A stretch of 64,000 bases of DNA from Calliopsis andreniformis (lineage: Eukaryota; Arthropoda; Insecta; Hymenoptera; Andrenidae): contig NC_135068.1 in the NCBI RefSeq assembly GCF_051401765.1, forward strand, positions 992,001 through 1,056,000, given 5' to 3'. Position numbers and translations under genes: made by a program. Shown piece after piece: positions 63,901-64,000 of the stretch (position 1 is the first letter of the stretch; each line of letters opens with the position of its first letter). The notes beneath the pieces are model-generated. The model was not told where the DNA came from. It ran no database searches and was given only the letters and a program-made list of their open reading frames with translations.

Positions 63901-64000
63901 TTCTGCCGTTGACCCCTAAGGCCCGGGCTATTCGATGTGGTGGAGCAACGAGCTAGAGAGAAGCCTAGGTTGCCCGGAACGTAGAAATGACCATTAGTTT
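60976..64000 (+). repeat. Distal mosaic of third-family monomers
   Basis: The first six monomers repeat the 49,195-49,740 order. Then come odd monomers: GGAAACTCTGTTG, GGCGTTGGCGTCTATGG, GGACCAATGAGC and GAGTGCTGCC near 61,701-61,830, repeated at 62,697-62,826 (offset 996 bp, six monomers). The CAATGGAATAACTTGTG, GCCGTTGACC and GGCCCGGGC set lies near 61,870 and again near 63,862. A monomer from 44,825 recurs at 63,245. The window stops inside the 386th monomer, so the array continues beyond it. Confidence 0.75.

Larger units (their letters stand above)
1..64000 (+). repeat. 166-bp tandem satellite array filling the window
   Basis: The landmark TTTTATGCTTCTGGCG recurs every 166 bp from base 1 (for example at 1, 167, 333, 499) to 63,893. 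That distance is 385 monomers with a net shortfall of about 18 bp. All copies read in the same direction. No unrelated sequence interrupts the array, and no stretch outside the repeat is long enough to hold a gene. Because 166 is not a multiple of 3, an open frame changes frame in each successive monomer and meets a stop within about two units, which argues against coding. Long HOR organisation, single orientation and lack of insertions are typical of centromere-core or pericentromeric satellites. Centromere function is inference and cannot be shown from sequence alone. I do not recognise the family or the species. Confidence 0.97.

Noticed and set aside
1..64000. CRISPR array
   Set aside because: Repeats are 166 bp, head to tail and without unique spacers. 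There are no cas genes, and the whole layout is eukaryotic satellite.
1..64000. Telomere-like sequence
   Set aside because: CCCTAA occurs about once in each Q monomer (GGCCCTAACTATTCG), but never as a tandem hexamer run.
1..64000. Canonical CENP-B box
   Set aside because: No monomer that I read fits the full NTTCGNNNNANNCGGGN pattern. The nearest site has two core mismatches and is reported only as a weak finding.
1..64000. tRNA, 5S rRNA or other RNA gene inside the monomer
   Set aside because: I saw no cloverleaf, A/B box pair or rRNA-like stretch, and nothing within the monomer resembles a known small RNA gene.
1..64000. Naming the host from the 166-bp length
   Set aside because: Several unrelated animals and plants have satellites near this length, and I do not recognise the monomer sequence, so any species name would be a guess.

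Overview
The whole window is one tandem satellite DNA array. A monomer of about 166 bp, always in the same orientation, repeats from the first base to the last: 385 full units plus a partial one, with a net drift of only about 18 bp from perfect 166-bp phase. I see no protein gene, RNA gene, transposon, CRISPR array or non-satellite spacer. Open frames of 60 to 103 codons occur on both strands, but they are periodic by-products of the monomer and are not annotated. The layout suggests a eukaryotic centromeric or pericentromeric array. The species cannot be named from this sequence. A typical monomer is about 41 percent GC and keeps about eight CpG sites, so it is not CpG-depleted.

The monomers are arranged in higher-order repeats (HORs). 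From 1 to about 29,170 there is one HOR family. Unit A (1-4812) is a 29-mer. Unit A' (4813-10456) is a rearranged 34-mer. Units B (10457-16760), C (16761-23064) and D (23065 to about 29,170) are near-identical 6,304-bp 38-mers, D losing its last monomers. The 38-mer equals the 29-mer plus an extra 2-mer and a tandem duplication of a 7-mer.

From about 29,170 to 34,540 the order breaks down into a truncated relic of the HOR start, irregular monomers and small local duplications. From 34,540 to about 47,640 there is a second family: a block of about 2.6 kb present twice (from 34,547 and from 41,187), a tandem pair of 1,660-bp 10-mers (37,850-41,190), and a mosaic with an echo at 19-monomer spacing. 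From 47,640 to 64,000 a third family contains 13-mer (2,158 bp), 10-mer (1,660 bp), 30-mer (4,978 bp) and 32-mer (5,311 bp) spaced duplications shuffled together.

Below the HOR level, monomers fall into two linked haplotypes (called P and Q here). They alternate in places, which points to an ancestral 332-bp dimer later scrambled by unequal exchange and gene conversion. Nothing in the window encodes a product; its likely role is structural. The best evidence for recent evolution is the near identity of B, C and D beside much more diverged copies. All comparisons were made by eye, so block edges are approximate.
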